This document shows positions 49,321 through 62,400 of a DNA stretch of 64,000 bases, piece after piece. Source of the stretch: Tyto alba (lineage: Eukaryota; Chordata; Aves; Strigiformes; Tytonidae); contig NW_024881316.1 in assembly GCF_018691265.1 (NCBI RefSeq), forward strand, positions 12,194,819 to 12,258,818. The letters run 5' to 3'. Both the position numbers and the translations under genes were made by a program. The notes below the pieces were generated by a model that did no database searches, had not been told where the DNA came from, and saw only the letters and a list, made by a program, of their open reading frames with translations. The number at the start of each line of letters is the position of its first letter. Within the stretch, counting starts at the first letter, position 1.

Positions 49321-49805
49321 TCTTAAGTCTTATGGGTGATATCCCAGTATAACTGCCTCCTTCTGAGCTCTGGGATTGGGAGGCAGAGATAAGAACTGGG
49401 AATCTTTCACATTGTGACCAGGGTAGGTATTTTAAGACAAAACATTTCTGTGATCATTATCCAATAAAACCATTTTCATCTTAAAGTTCATTTATTTTCA
49501 TGAACATTTGTTTGAATACTCACAGAAGATGAATGCAATTGAGGACACAAAGGCAGCTGTAACAAATTCAGACATATATTCCTAAAATAAGAGTAAATGT
49601 AGTCTCATTCTGATTTAATAGAGATACCCTTCCTTAGGACAACCCAAGATAATAAATTGTTCTGCAAGTTTGGTAAGAGTAATGGTAGATACTCATTAAA
49701 CTGGTAATAGATGTACATCATGTTGTAGTTTTAATGATTTAAGAAAAATGAGGCAATACTTACCAAGAAAACACAATACCTCTTATGCTCTAGCTAGGGG
49801 AGAGG

Positions 49806-49862
49806 AAAACAACAAACAAAACAAAGCAAACAAAAAAACCACACAAACAAACAAACAAAAAA
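49806..49862 (+). repeat. (CAAA)n-type simple repeat
   Basis: Imperfect tandem CAAA/ACAA units interrupted by AAGCAAA and CCACAC. A simple repeat; the short plus frame across it is an artefact. Confidence 0.85.
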
Positions 49863-50927
49863 CCCCAAGCCTTCATCCACACAAGCTGTTTTCAAGATAT
49901 GCTTCTATCTTGGACCTGAAAAAGTGTTTTTGACCCAAATGTTTGTCTCTTTTTTTCCAACTATATTAGTCAGACTAATAGAAGAGACTGTCTATAAACC
50001 TTGTTTCTATGCTGGTTGTCACTATAATATTTGCTGACATAAGCCCCTTATCAGAGATCACTCTCTCTGTCTCAAAAAGAGAAAAAGGTCAGATGAATCC
50101 CCATCCCACTGCAGGGCCGTATTCCTGTGCTAAACAGCAGTGTCAGGGATTGCCATGTTAGCCTTGGGCAAGCTGACAGGCGGTGCAGCAGAGTACGGTG
50201 CCATGGAGAAATGTGACCTTGCATCTCAAAACCATGAGGCCACCAGGGCTCAGCTCTGCATGGGTGCAGTTTTGGAGGGCTCATCCAAACTGTCGCAAGC
50301 TACAGATGTGTCCCAAACCGCTGGCGAGACTTCAGTTCCTTGGGTGCATGTTGGCTTTGGAAAAAACGCAATCTCTCTTCGCAAGCAGGAGAAAATCACC
50401 AAGTGATTTGTTACAAATTATTCACCATGGTCTAAGAATAACCAACTTATTTCATTTAAAAAGAGGGCAGAAAGGTTCTCTTCAAGCACGTGAGCTTTTT
50501 TCCCCAAGGAAAATTTCATAATGGTTAATATAAGCAGAACTACAGTAGTGCATATGGTTAACAGCTGCTTTAACATGATATGGCATAACAACTGTCTGGA
50601 AATCATTAGCCTAACTTTTCTTTAGTATTTGGATAATTAACCAACAGACAGAGCTATTTCAGTTTATCAGATAATACATAGATATATATTTTTTCTGTAT
50701 TATTTACAGTACATGTAGTCCTGTTTCTCAAAATAATACATGAAAAGTTTGTTGAGTGGATGAAAAAAAAAAAAAATCATAGGTCTCAATAGATATTTAA
50801 CAGATATTTAGATCTTTCCAAAACACTGAAACATTAATGGGTTCCAAAGAAGACTTTCCTTTAAGGAAATTAAAACATAAAACTCTATTACTGTTAAGGT
50901 TGCAAAGAGACTAACAAAAGCCTGGAA

Positions 50928-50953
50928 TATAAATATTTATATATATATATAAA
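50928..50953. repeat. (AT)n palindromic stretch
   Basis: Alternating AT core flanked by aaatattta / taaattt, making a short self-complementary sequence. Confidence 0.75.
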
Positions 50954-52084
50954 TTTTGTTAAATATATTAAACCATAAAGCAGAATTCTCAGGGACTTTG
51001 ATAATGTAAATCACCTTTTGGTACAAAGATTTTGTAGCAGGCCTTTATTACTCTTCACAACTGCCACCTTCCCCCTCTTTTATCTGCCTATAATAATTTT
51101 GTTGGAAGTACAGCTATTCTTTAGCTTAAACAGTATCAGGAAAAGTTTTAGTTCTTGTAATATTAAGCAGAGCCAAACTGAAGAGGAAGAGAGATCAGCA
51201 CCACATGTGAAGGGGAAAATAATCTTCCTGACTTTGTGTTGATCTACAGAAGGCTAGAAGCCATTGTCATCTTGCATGAAAATGTATATAAACATGCACA
51301 GTCAAGCAATTATCAGAAGGCAGCTTGAAAAACGGAGTAGTTTAACCAGCCAACAACTCTATAATTTGTTAACATTCCTGATCCAGAAGTTTTGTTGAAT
51401 ATTCAAACTTTATTCATTCTCCAGAATTAAATTATAACAATAATATCCTTTACAAAAACTTCTTTAGGAAATAAATATGATCAAAGGGGCAACCTAAAAT
51501 TTAGACTGTACATAAGCATCAGAAATAAATGTTTAAAATTGTAAAGCTGAATTCTTGTCAATTTCCCGTGAGTCCAGGTAGTGGGGAGGTATGGAATAAC
51601 GTTGTAAAGTTTTCCTTTCTGCTTCCCAGGCTGTTGGCATATGTGTGTCTGTGCACCTGTCCTTCCTCAAGGACAGCTCAGAATTCATGTCTAATACCCA
51701 CAGAAAGCTAAACTTGTCCTCTCATACAGGTGCATCCATCTTCTTTCAAGTGGGAAAGTGAAATGATATTCATAGTTTGGTTATAATGAAGTCAAAGAGG
51801 AGGTATATGACTAAAATACAAGTGGTTACTCCTCTAACAGAGAATAAGGCAGAGAATAATTTGACCCAATTGACTTTTCTTTTGGATGCCACTAAATGCA
51901 GCCTTCACTCTAGCTGCTCCACAGAACATAGCTTACTTTCCCCTTTCAGACCTCCTGCATACCAAAGCATACATTTCTTTACAGAACACATCTGAAAACA
52001 CAGTGATAAATGCTAATCCCGCAATGGACTCTGAAGCACAGGTGTGTTTATGCTTGTTAAAGATAGATTCCATTTCAACAGTAG

Positions 52085-52265
52085 CCATTTAGTAAGAAAT
52101 ATGTGTAATGCACTGCTGCCTGAATCTGATATATCGTGCTTCTGATAATACACGACATCATAGACACCAGAGACAAAAGACTTATTAAACATCAGTAGCT
52201 TTTCCACAAACTCACCACCGCTATTAATTAACTGCCTGTTAATGAGTGCAGCATGCTTTCTAAAG
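52085..52265. promoter_or_regulatory. AT-rich element with TTAATTAA core (tentative)
   Basis: Non-repetitive AT-rich DNA with a perfect TTAATTAA palindrome at 52,224-52,231, further TAAT cores, and 'gcagcatgc' to the right. It resembles vertebrate enhancer sequence in composition only; conservation could not be tested. Confidence 0.18.
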
Positions 52266-55200
52266 TCTAAATCTGGTGATTTGGATGGAGTTCAACAATA
52301 ATCCCACCATAATGATAGGCTTTGACAAACTACCAAAATACCTATTTGCGGTCTTCATGGGACAGTATAGTCAGTAAAGATATCTAGTGGTTATTTCCAC
52401 ATGTGTATGACTTCTATATGATTCATGGTCCCACATGAGTAATGACTGTAATTCATGTAAGGTCATGGAGTAGACGTATCTGATCACTCTTTGTCAATGG
52501 AAGTTGTCGCAACACAGATCAAGATCTCTAACTCAGAAAGCTAAATTTTGGGAGTAGATACAGCATCAAATCTGCTCCTAGTTTTCATTCCACTGGAGAC
52601 AAAGAACTGAAAAATTCACATTTCCTCAGAAATGTCATGAATTGAGCTATTTCTCCTAGATCTCAATATAGCAGAGAATGCTTGTGGGCTGACAGTCTTG
52701 CACAATATTTAGTACTTGGCACTTAAATCTCAGAACAGTTAATTGCATTTTGTCTTCTTCAAGTTTGACCCAGAATCCTGCTAAAGGCAGAAGAAGTGTC
52801 ACCTCCTGGCTGAGAGGGACCTTTTGAGATGCAGGAGTGGAAGTCCCACCATCTTCCAGCTGAGCATTCCCTTCCTAGCAGAGAGCACCGGGATACTTTT
52901 GGCATACCTTCCACAAACTGCCATACACAAGCACATTTTGATGACAGCATCTGAGCCAGATTCCCAGCCTCCCCAAGGAGTTTACAGGAGTGTGATGTGC
53001 ACTTTTAGTTGTGTTATTATTGCTACCATATTTGCGCAAATATAGGCATACAGCCATTCAGGTACAACAGGTCACTGGAGTAAACAACCACATAGGGGTC
53101 TTGTGAGCATGGGTGAAAAGTAATTTTTATTGAGGGAAAAGGGTTTTTACCTCACTTGCCCTTTTTTGCTCTTATAGGACAATAGCTAGAGTAAATCTGC
53201 ACAATAGAGTCAGTTTTTAATCACAAACTAATGTCTCCATTCTCAGCACATCAGATGGGGAAAAAATTCTGTTCCTTTTCCCATTGTTGGCCTCCAACCA
53301 AGTTCCATGTGGGTCTAATACTGCAATCTTCATTCAAATAAGAAGAGATTTATCAAAGTGAGGATCAGGACTTTTGTCTATAAAATCAGCTGGTTCCCGT
53401 TAGAAGATTCATTCAATCATGATGACATTTGTGATATCTCCACCAAAAATCAGCAAAACTCATTCCTTTTGCTTTGCAATATTCGTCTCATTGTATCTTA
53501 TCAAAGTCTTTTTGTTACTCAGACCAGTGACTGTAAAGAATTATCAGAAGAAAAATTCTGGAACTGCTTAAGACTACTGATTTCATGAGGGGGATGGGAT
53601 GACTGCATAGAAATTCCCTTCCAAATTAATAGCATTTGAATCCTGCAACAAATGTAACACAATAAAATTGTCTTCAATATTACAATAAATTCAATGAGCC
53701 TTAGAGCAATTCAGTCACAATACCAAAATACAGATTCATGCAAATAACACTAATAGTAACAGACAAATTCTAAGAACAAGTATTACATCTATCTGACAGT
53801 AATAATAATAGTAAGAAGATGAGAAACTAAATCAAATCAGAAAACAAATGTCAGAAAGCTTCCTATCCAGTCATTTTATAACTTAAAATATGTCTAAAGT
53901 AAAAGCAGCAAGAAAATGTTAAGTATCCTAATATACTATTAGTATTTTTTTGTTTTTCAGTTTTATATCTTCCATCTCTGTTTTCGATATTTAGGGAAAG
54001 TTTCCTGGGAGTGTTTTTCACAGTTAGATTCCTATTTATCATTTCTCTTCTGTTATCTGGTCCTAGGAGGTAAGAAATGACAGTAAAAGAAAAATAATGG
54101 GTCAGTGAAAGAAAAGGAGAGAAAAAATTATCGAGCTTTAGTCCCATTTTCTGTAATATTATAAGTACTTTTCATTTGTAAACAATGGGAAATATCAGAT
54201 TGTAGTTCCTAGATGCTGTTAAATCCTGAATCTACCAGTCCACATTCAAAAAGTGCCAACAACGTTTTTGAAAGGACTACTGCCAAAGAGCAAATAATAT
54301 CTACACTTCAAGGAACAGAATTTGTGTCCTAAAACTTTCTCCAAGAAAAGGGAGAACGTTACTCCCCATGTTTATGGGTTTCTGAAGACACATTTCATCC
54401 ATGAGCTAATAGATTTATTTTGGCAGGAGAGCTGTCCTTTTCTCTTTCTCTTTTTTCTTTTATTTTTTTTCCCGTGAAACAAGCAGGCTATCAGGACAGC
54501 TTTTTAAAATGTGAAGATCTGCTTAATAAACTCCTTCAAGAGTAGTTGGGACACAGATGTTTCTTATAATTATTAGTTAAAGCTTAAGATAAAATGATGA
54601 TGGCAAATTAGAAGTCTGAGTTTTATACTGTGTACCTATTAAATCTCTGTTAGTGACCTTATCCAGCAGTACGCCACAAATGTATAACTGCAAAGCATGC
54701 ATTAACTCTACCACACGTATGTAGCCAGATAGTTGGATGACATATAAATAATGCAGGCATTTGCACTCTTCTTCCAAGAGGGAAGCATTTACTTCTGTAA
54801 CGTAGAGCATTCAACCATTTAATATCTCAAAGTTCATGATGTTTCTTCTTTTTCATAGAAAATATGTAAAACTTTCCCTGTGGATATTTTCCTATAAGGC
54901 ATAGCAGCAAAGCTTATGTCGCTCAGCCCTCTTGCTACAGAAATAGGACAGCACTCTGATGTCAACCAGCACAACTGGCCATGTCAGTCCTTGCCCTTCG
55001 GAAACAGATCTTCAGTATTAGCCACCTTGCGGGCGCTTAGGGATTTCTATTAGTGATCAGGACCTGGCTCTTCCAGGTACCTCACACACATATAAGAACA
55101 AAATTTTTGCTGCCCTGAAGAGTTCACAGGCTTGAGAGAGTAATTTTTCCCTCAGCCAGCCCGCAGCGGCTGGTGCAAGCTCCTCACCAAAAGCAGGCGG

Positions 55201-56724
55201 ACACCTCCCAGCTGTGAGCAAGGGCACGCAGGCTTTGGTTCCTCTCCAGGATGTGTTCTTAACTGCTGGCCACAAATAAGTCTCGTTTTCTCCATTTTTG
55301 CCATGTCAAAGCTCTGTAGCTGTTTCTCCTTGGTTCTTCTGTTTTGTTTTGGTTTGGTTTTTTTCCTCATTTCCTTTCGAATCCACTGCTTTGTCCCCAC
55401 AGAACTCATTTAAGGCATCAGAGTTTTAAATTTAGCTCTGGCAGAAGTCAGAGGGTAGGTTTCCATGCCCACCTCTGATGATGTAAGGCTAATCTCGGGG
55501 TCCACACTTCCAGGAGAGCCCAGTGCTCAGCACAGGAAAGCGAAGCACACTGGTTTTCCCGTGCCCTTAGACTTTGCCTGCCGAGATGCCCTTATGCGTC
55601 AGGGGCCCAAGCTCCAGCCAGCATGAGCCAGGGCAACCCAGGCAAGGCTCTGCCAGGTTATGTCACCTGAGGACCTGGCCCCTGGTCTCAGGAGCCTCCC
55701 TTGAAGTTCACCAGAAGGTTTTCAGCCAAAAAGCTTCACATCCCCTTTCCAATAGTGGCTGATTTTTCCATGCTGAGAGCAAAGTTCTCATAAAACATGT
55801 ACTCTTGTTATTATTATGGGACAGTAATGCTAATGTTATAGTAGTACCCAGAGGCCTGGAACAAGGTCCCATCACGGTGTATGTTAAACAAACATAGCCG
55901 TGGGTTTTGGCCAAGGCACCAGCCCTGCCACAGCAGCAATCACTGCCATGTGCTGGCAGGGGAGCTGGAGGTACCAAGCAGGAGGAGACCCCCACAGCTG
56001 CCAGGTAGGTGCACACCAGCCATGCCTGTCTTCAAATACGCACCCTTTTGTGCCCTGACGGTGGGTTTTCACCCACTCCTTTTCACAACCTAAAGAAACC
56101 TGCCAGAAACAAACCTTACAGGATGCAACATAAGACAGAGGGTATGATAGGATGGTCGTCATGAACCTCTCAAAAGAAACAAGACAATATCTGATCTGTG
56201 CACTGCCAAATTGATTTGTTTTTCGAGATAAATATTCCAGTCATGAGCTGGCCCTTACAGAGAGACTTTTAATGGCTTAGGGTAACCAATAACTGGTTTA
56301 CGCTTCCTCCTGCGGTGCTGAGATCACCCTTTCATATCCAAAAGGGAGCAAGAAGGCACACGCTCCCAGCTGCTGGCTCTCAGACATGCCTTGAAAAATT
56401 CTACAGTGCCCTACAAGCAGGAGGATGACAGGGGAGATGTCACCAAACAGAGCCTGTCTAAAGGAAGCTTTCCATGGGTTCAGATACATGATCTACTGGG
56501 GAGACATGGGATCCCACAGTTCATTCGTTTGTTCATTTATGTCAAGAATTAAAAAAAATACGTATTTCATTAGCCTCACCATATTTCATTAAATATTTAA
56601 CTATGTCAGCATCAGAAAACTAGTTACTGTGCCAGGTGGTTTACTGAAATAATTATTGATTGACACATGCTATTTATCGGTAGTGTCTAAAGACTGCATA
56701 TTATCTGATGTAACATTCCTCAAC

Positions 56725-56800
56725 CAAAATTTGAATCCTAGTACTGCCATTTATTGTCTGTCCTGGGGTACCTGAAAGCTGTCCCCATGCTTTGCCGTTC
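56725..56800 (+). mobile_element. MIR-like SINE core fragment (tentative)
   Basis: The run 'aatttgaatcctagtactgccatttattgtctg' followed by 'cctggggtacctgaaag' matches the order of the MIR core in sense orientation. It is short and diverged. A further old-repeat-like piece with 'gcactgacttcagtggaagtc' follows at about 56,893-56,965 and may be a separate element. Confidence 0.45.
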
Positions 56801-56892
56801 TGCAAGATACTCTACAGGCGCATAATGTTTCGCAGACCCTATTTCAAAGACTTAAAATTACGTTCATGGTTTCTGGACTGGATTCTCTGTTA

Positions 56893-56965
56893 GTTTAGAT
56901 TGGCAATCCTGCACTGACTTCAGTGGAAGTCTGGTAATTTACACCAACTGCGAATTTGGATCTTT
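56893..56965. repeat. Ancient amniote interspersed-repeat fragment (tentative)
   Basis: The sequence 'cctgcactgacttcagtggaagtc' with 'atttacaccaactgcg' about 10 bases later resembles an old reptile/bird repeat. Class and ends are uncertain. Confidence 0.4.
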
Positions 56966-56969
56966 ATTT

Positions 56970-59190
56970 CTTCTTCTTTTTATTTCTGAGGACAGACTGG
57001 TTTATTTTAAAAGCTGGCTGCTGAGTAGAAATGTGTGAAATAACTTTTTTTGCTGCATAAATATTTTTAAACAGTATTTTCAAAGATTTTGCAATGAGTT
57101 ACATGAAGCTGGCAAAGCTCTGGTACCCCCTTTATCTTGTGCAAACAGAATTATGTAAAGAACAGGCCTTTGGGACATTAACATGTTGGAGCAAAAAGAA
57201 CATTAAAAAGTGACTTTTTTCCCATAGACCCTTAACCTTTACCCATCCTGGCCTCTAGAGTGACATTCCACTATCCAGAGATGTTACCTGATTTATCCTG
57301 ATGACCCCCCACTAGATTTTTTTTTATACCCCAGATAGGACCAACTGGCCAGTTCACTGCTTGCTTTACCATAACTGCAATGAATAATTAATCTCATGCT
57401 GTGAGTCCTTCAGTCTATAAAGCCTACTCCAAATTCAATTCAATTTCTAAGTGTAGGCACAAGGCCATCTAAAAGTTGTTTTTCCCTTGAATTTAATAGG
57501 TTTTGGCCTAGCAAGTTGGTCCTCTGGCCTGGTAGTTTTTCCCACATAAGGGAAGCCTTTCTCTTTCTTCATTATTTAGAATTACCTCAAGATCTTCTTA
57601 GCAGTAAGCACTCACTTAGTCATACACCTCACAAAATATTTTAATGTGATGAAGCCACTGAACATCTCTAGACATGGACACAAATATTTATGACTGTACT
57701 GTAAATGGTTCCTGCATCCCTTCAAGCACTATCTGAGGCCAAAACTCATAGCCAAGGAATCAAGTTTAAAACCTTGACATGAAAATCAGGACTTGGCATC
57801 TGGTCCTCAAAGGAGGGCTGCACCCCTGCTGAGTCTGCAGGGATGCCTTGCCTTCTCCAGGGCTGCCTCTCACCCAGCTCTCTGCGTATGCCTCGGCATC
57901 CTTTCTCACATCCAGGGTTTTTGTTCCCTTCTCACTAGTGTTTTGAGGAAGCCAGTCCTACTCTGTGCAATATCCAGCCTCTTTCCTGCTGATGAAGCAA
58001 TTTGTCTCCTCAGCTCTAACCACTCTTATTCCAGGCTCCCAGTTAGTTACACACTGGTATTGCCAAAGTAAAAAGATAACTTTTTGAGCAACAGCAAGAC
58101 ACGGACGCTGACAGACAGCTACATGTATGTGGGATGTCTTTGATCCCTCCCTTGAGGTTGAACTCCTTTTGCTTCTTCATCTCCAAAGGCTGTGGTGGGC
58201 ACAGTGGTGCAAGGCTGCGTGCGGATGGGTGAGAGCTGCCCAGCCTGCTCCAGCCCCAGCCCCAACACAGAGACCTGTCACAGCCCTTTGGGCATTAGGG
58301 TGTCGATGGCTTCTCCTGGCCTTTGCTTCATTTGAGGACCTGCATGCCTTGCATCGGTGCACCCCTCCATCTGAGAGCAGCAGATGCTGCTGCCTGACCC
58401 TCTCCACCCACCCCAGATCTCCCCCCCCGCTTGCCCCCCCCATCTCGCTTTGCGCTCCCAGTCCCAAGGGGCTGCTTCCCCAACTACACACTGGTTCCTC
58501 ACTCTTGCACTCCCATCACACACATGCACACAAATACATCTGCTTCTGCAGAGATTTCCTCAGCTCTCTGCCCACCCTTCTGCTCCCAATTCCCCTGTTC
58601 CCAGCCTGGAGCAGGGGCTAGATGGGAAGAAGTGTGCAGAAAGCCCGTGAATGTTCATTTACCTGAGCTTCTCCCTTCTCCTGGAGGTGGAGGCAAGGCG
58701 CAAGGGGCCAGGCAAGGAGGGCTTCCTCCCAAAGGCAGAGCTGAAATTTGTAAGAGGGCTGGAGTTCTACCTTTAGATCTTTTCTGGCTCTGCTCCTGAG
58801 AAAATCATGTCAGTGAGAAGAGCTGGCAGCATCACTGGCTCCCCCCTGGCTCCTTAGCCCTGGACGACCTGCTCAGTGCTCAGCCCTCCGGCTTCTGAAT
58901 CGTGGCTGAGCTGCACATGGAGCTGGCTGTCTCTTCCAGCCTTTGCTCTGCCCCTCCATGTGCCGCTTCTATGAATCACAGGTGTTGTGCATTTCCCTTG
59001 GAGGACTGAAAGGAGTTTTCAAGAGCTCCAGAATCACTCAAAAGTTAATGGGAGCTGGGAGCCCAAAGTGCCCCTGAGGAGCTGCACTGCCCCAGTGCTG
59101 CTCAAGCCCTGATGTGTGCTGGAACTGGGATTCCTAAGTCACAGGATGCTCTTAAAAATGTGTTTCGCTTTCTCGCACAAGTGGGAGCCA
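56970..59190. other. Intergenic sequence with GC-rich patch, no gene recognised
   Basis: AT-rich to about 57,780, then a GC-rich, C-rich patch to about 59,000. The patch contains two C-runs near 58,424-58,440 and overlapping frames on both strands (164 codons plus at 58,127-58,621; 104 minus at 58,177-58,491). CpG is not enriched as in the two islands, and no protein motif is recognisable. Confidence 0.5.
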
Positions 59191-59191
59191 A

Positions 59192-59412
59192 GAGTCTGAG
59201 AATTCTGGTCTTGCTTCTGCAATTAAAAAGTTCTGAGGCTTTTAGGCATGTCACAATCCTACCGAGCCTCTTTCACCATCTGTAAAAGGGAGATAACAAT
59301 ATTTAACATCCTTCCAAAGTAAATGTTAGTAAGACTTCAGCAGCTTATGTCTGCATAGGGTCTTGAAGATACAAGGCACTGGGAGAGCATTATGTGTTGT
59401 TGTTGCTAATTG
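59192..59412 (+). mobile_element. MIR-like ancient SINE
   Basis: In sense orientation the segment shows the order of MIR: 'gagaattctggtcttgcttctg', 'ggcttttaggcatgtcacaatcc', 'gagcctctttcaccatctgtaaaagggagataac', then 'aaggcactgggagagcattatg'. The block around 'ccatctgtaaaaggg' is the most telling. The length of about 220 bases is near a full element of this family. It is heavily diverged, as expected for an element older than birds. Confidence 0.75.
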
Positions 59413-59414
59413 TG

Positions 59415-62400
59415 AATATCCTTCACTTTAGTTTGTTGTCAATTATTATTAAAAGTGAGAATTTGTGATCCAATGTAATATTACTCTGAAAAGATTTAGT
59501 ATCTTTCACAGCCTGTAAATAACTTGGTTGTATTTGTCTGATGCAGAGATGGTAATAGGAAACAGATTTCAAAAGTGGTGCAAAAAGGAATGTGTGGTTA
59601 TTCTGACAATATAGTTTTCTTAAATTTAAACCTGATAAATCAGCTTTGGGCTCATATTTTCTCTGAGGAGAATATTTTTAAGTGAGACAACATAAATGAA
59701 TTCCTTAATTGGAACATAAACATTAGCACTATGTTTCTACCCTTCTGTTCATTCTAATGAATAAACAGACACATGTCGGGGCTTTAAACGACATTTGGCA
59801 AGGCAGTATAGGGAATTTGTTCACAAATTGCAGAAGGAATCCGATGAAGGTCTTCCCACTACCAACTTTTTCACCCCCAGCAAGTGAAAAGTGGCCCATG
59901 CATTGCAAGGCTAGACACACTGATGTCACAGAGGGCATCGTGATGTATCAACTATTTACCAGAAAAAGTTGTCTTCATTACCATGAAGTACTTATCTGAA
60001 ACCATCTAAAATTTGGCAAATGAAATCTAATTGAGCTGCGATGAAGATATTAGATCAGCTGACCCCCTTGTATGGGAAGTTACTCAGGCACAGGAAAGCT
60101 CTGCTCAGTTTCCTTCATCTTGTTCCTTTATTTTTTTCCTCAGGAACTGTAGGACACTAGATACATCCACTCAGGCTCCTCATCTCCAGTATGAATGATG
60201 TTTTTCCTCCCCTATCCTGCTCATTCCTATGGATTCACACTACCATGGTCTTCCCTCTAGTGGGGGGTAGCCCTAAAAATCAAGCTTAGTGTAAAGTGTG
60301 GAGTAGCACTTGGCTGTTGTGCCACGAAGAAGTCAATTCAGGAGATGCAGAAATTTTCTCAGGGATGTGGGATTTCCATTCTCAGTTGACCGAGTCTCCA
60401 TCTCCTAGCACCAAAACGTTCCCAACCCTTCCGGGTCACGGTGAACTGAAGGACTGTTGATGTCACTACTCTTCTTCCTTTTCACAGGAGCAAGTAAGCA
60501 CACGAGTATGGGTCACTGATGCAAAGCAGCCAATTTGTCTGCAGAAAATGAAGTTGGGACTCTTTCTTCCATGGCTGAGGTTTCTTTCATGCTCTCAAGA
60601 CTTGTAAAGCCACTGTGTAGCTACAGGTGTATGCATGGTTTTGTGTGCTTTTAATGTAGCTTCTTAGATCCTTTAGATTAAAATCCATAATATTTTTCTA
60701 ATATAATAGTTTTGGAAGAGTCAGCTCTAATGAGTTTTATTATAGTTGGTAGCAGCACTCAGCGTATACAGATCTTTAATGGAATCTCAACTTCCGTGGA
60801 GCTGAAGCAGATAGGAATTTCTCAGAAGAACAGAAAGGAGTGAGAATGCTAGTCTTTTCCATATTTCTAAGCAGCCAGTTATTTTGGAATCTCTTGCAGA
60901 TGTATCCCATTAACTGTCAAGTTACTTAGTAAACCCACCAAATTACTGCACACTCACTCAATAAAAGTGCTAGATATATAAAAGAGCAAGGAAGTTCTCA
61001 AGGTTTTTCTTAAACCTCACCAGGAAAAAAAAAAAATTGTTTGTTCTTTTTTTTTTTTTTTTTTCAAACAAGGAGTACTGCCAGGGAAAATGAATGTTAA
61101 AAAACAAGCAGCACAAAATGAGGGCTTACATTTCCAAACCTCGACATACCACATGTGCCTATAAAATACAGGAAATGGGTACAAATGTGAAGCTGCACAC
61201 AGGATTAGAGGCACATGAACACGTTTAAAGCAGGTGGAAATAATGTCAGCTGGAGCTGTAATGTTAGGTTTGTACCAGGGGGCAAAGAGTAGATGGGGCT
61301 ATATTACTATTAAAGTACTCTTGATACGATTTTCTGAGAAGAAATCATAAACACAAACAATTTCTGTCATTCTTAAACAAATGTACAGATGTTAGTTGCA
61401 TCTCTTCCCATTGCTTTTAAAACAGGAAAGCCTCCAGGCCTTCAGCTCAACTGCAAAGCCTTCCAAATCCAGAGAGCTACTTTGTCAACAAAAGGAGCCT
61501 CGGGGAACATCACTGAAGTGACTTTTTCTGTCAACTGACATTAAAATATCATGCAAGGCCAACACATGACATCAAGCTATTGGGAAATCTGAGGCCTGGT
61601 GCTAAGTTACCCTCAAATAAGTGTGTCATGCATTAAAACAATGATGGGATGCACACAGGACAAGTAATAAGATGGCCTCTACTGCCCCCACAGACTCATG
61701 TCTGCAAGATTGGCAAGGACGGGCGTAATCCTCCGCTAAAACGTCTCCGTTTTCCCCTACCAATTCCCAGTTAGGACACTTTTGGGTATGCCATATGAGT
61801 AAGAGCCTGGCAGGATCAGTGTAAGGTCTCCAGAGGAAACAAACTTTTCATCTCTTTTTCAGATAATCCTACCAGCAGCGAGGGTAAAAATAACTCATCA
61901 TTAGCTATGCCCACGGCTACGGTCTCCTCTCGGAAGATCCTGAGGGTAGCTGGAGCTGACAGAGCCTGGCAGCAGGGGGAAAGGGCTCAGAGCTGGCACA
62001 GAGGCACAGTAGAGGATGGTCCTGACCCTGTCTGCATCCCCTGGGATATGAGCCGCTCTGTGTGCACAGTTGGTAAAGTTTACTGCATCCTGTGCCTCTC
62101 CTGCCAAACTCTCCCTCACAGTGAGGATCCAAATCAAAGGCTCTCCTGCCTCTACAGCCCTGCCTCCTCATAGCAGCTTAGATTACACATTTTCCACGGA
62201 CTAGAGGAGCACCCATATCCTACAGCTTAAAAGCAAAAACTGAAGAATCGCCTGGGTCCAAAGAAATTTGTGTTTCCAAAAAAGACAAAACGTGAATGAT
62301 TTCAGAGTCTGGAATCCCTTCAATCGATGCCTTCCAAAAGTAACCCTAGCCCCGCATCCAAAATCTACTGAGGGAGAGAAAACAAGCAAACCTTTCCCAC

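Larger units (their letters stand above)
49325..56720. other. Intergenic sequence, no gene recognised
   Basis: AT-rich up to about 55 kb, then a GC-rich patch at about 55,060-56,160 with overlapping frames on both strands and no known motif. Contains an A/C-rich simple stretch (49,806-49,862), a small AT palindrome (50,928-50,953) and an A-run near 50,763. No convincing exon was seen. Confidence 0.55.

Noticed and set aside
58127..58621. 164-codon plus-strand frame in the C-rich patch
   Set aside because: Leucine-, serine- and proline-rich translation of C-rich DNA, with equally long frames on the opposite strand and no domain.
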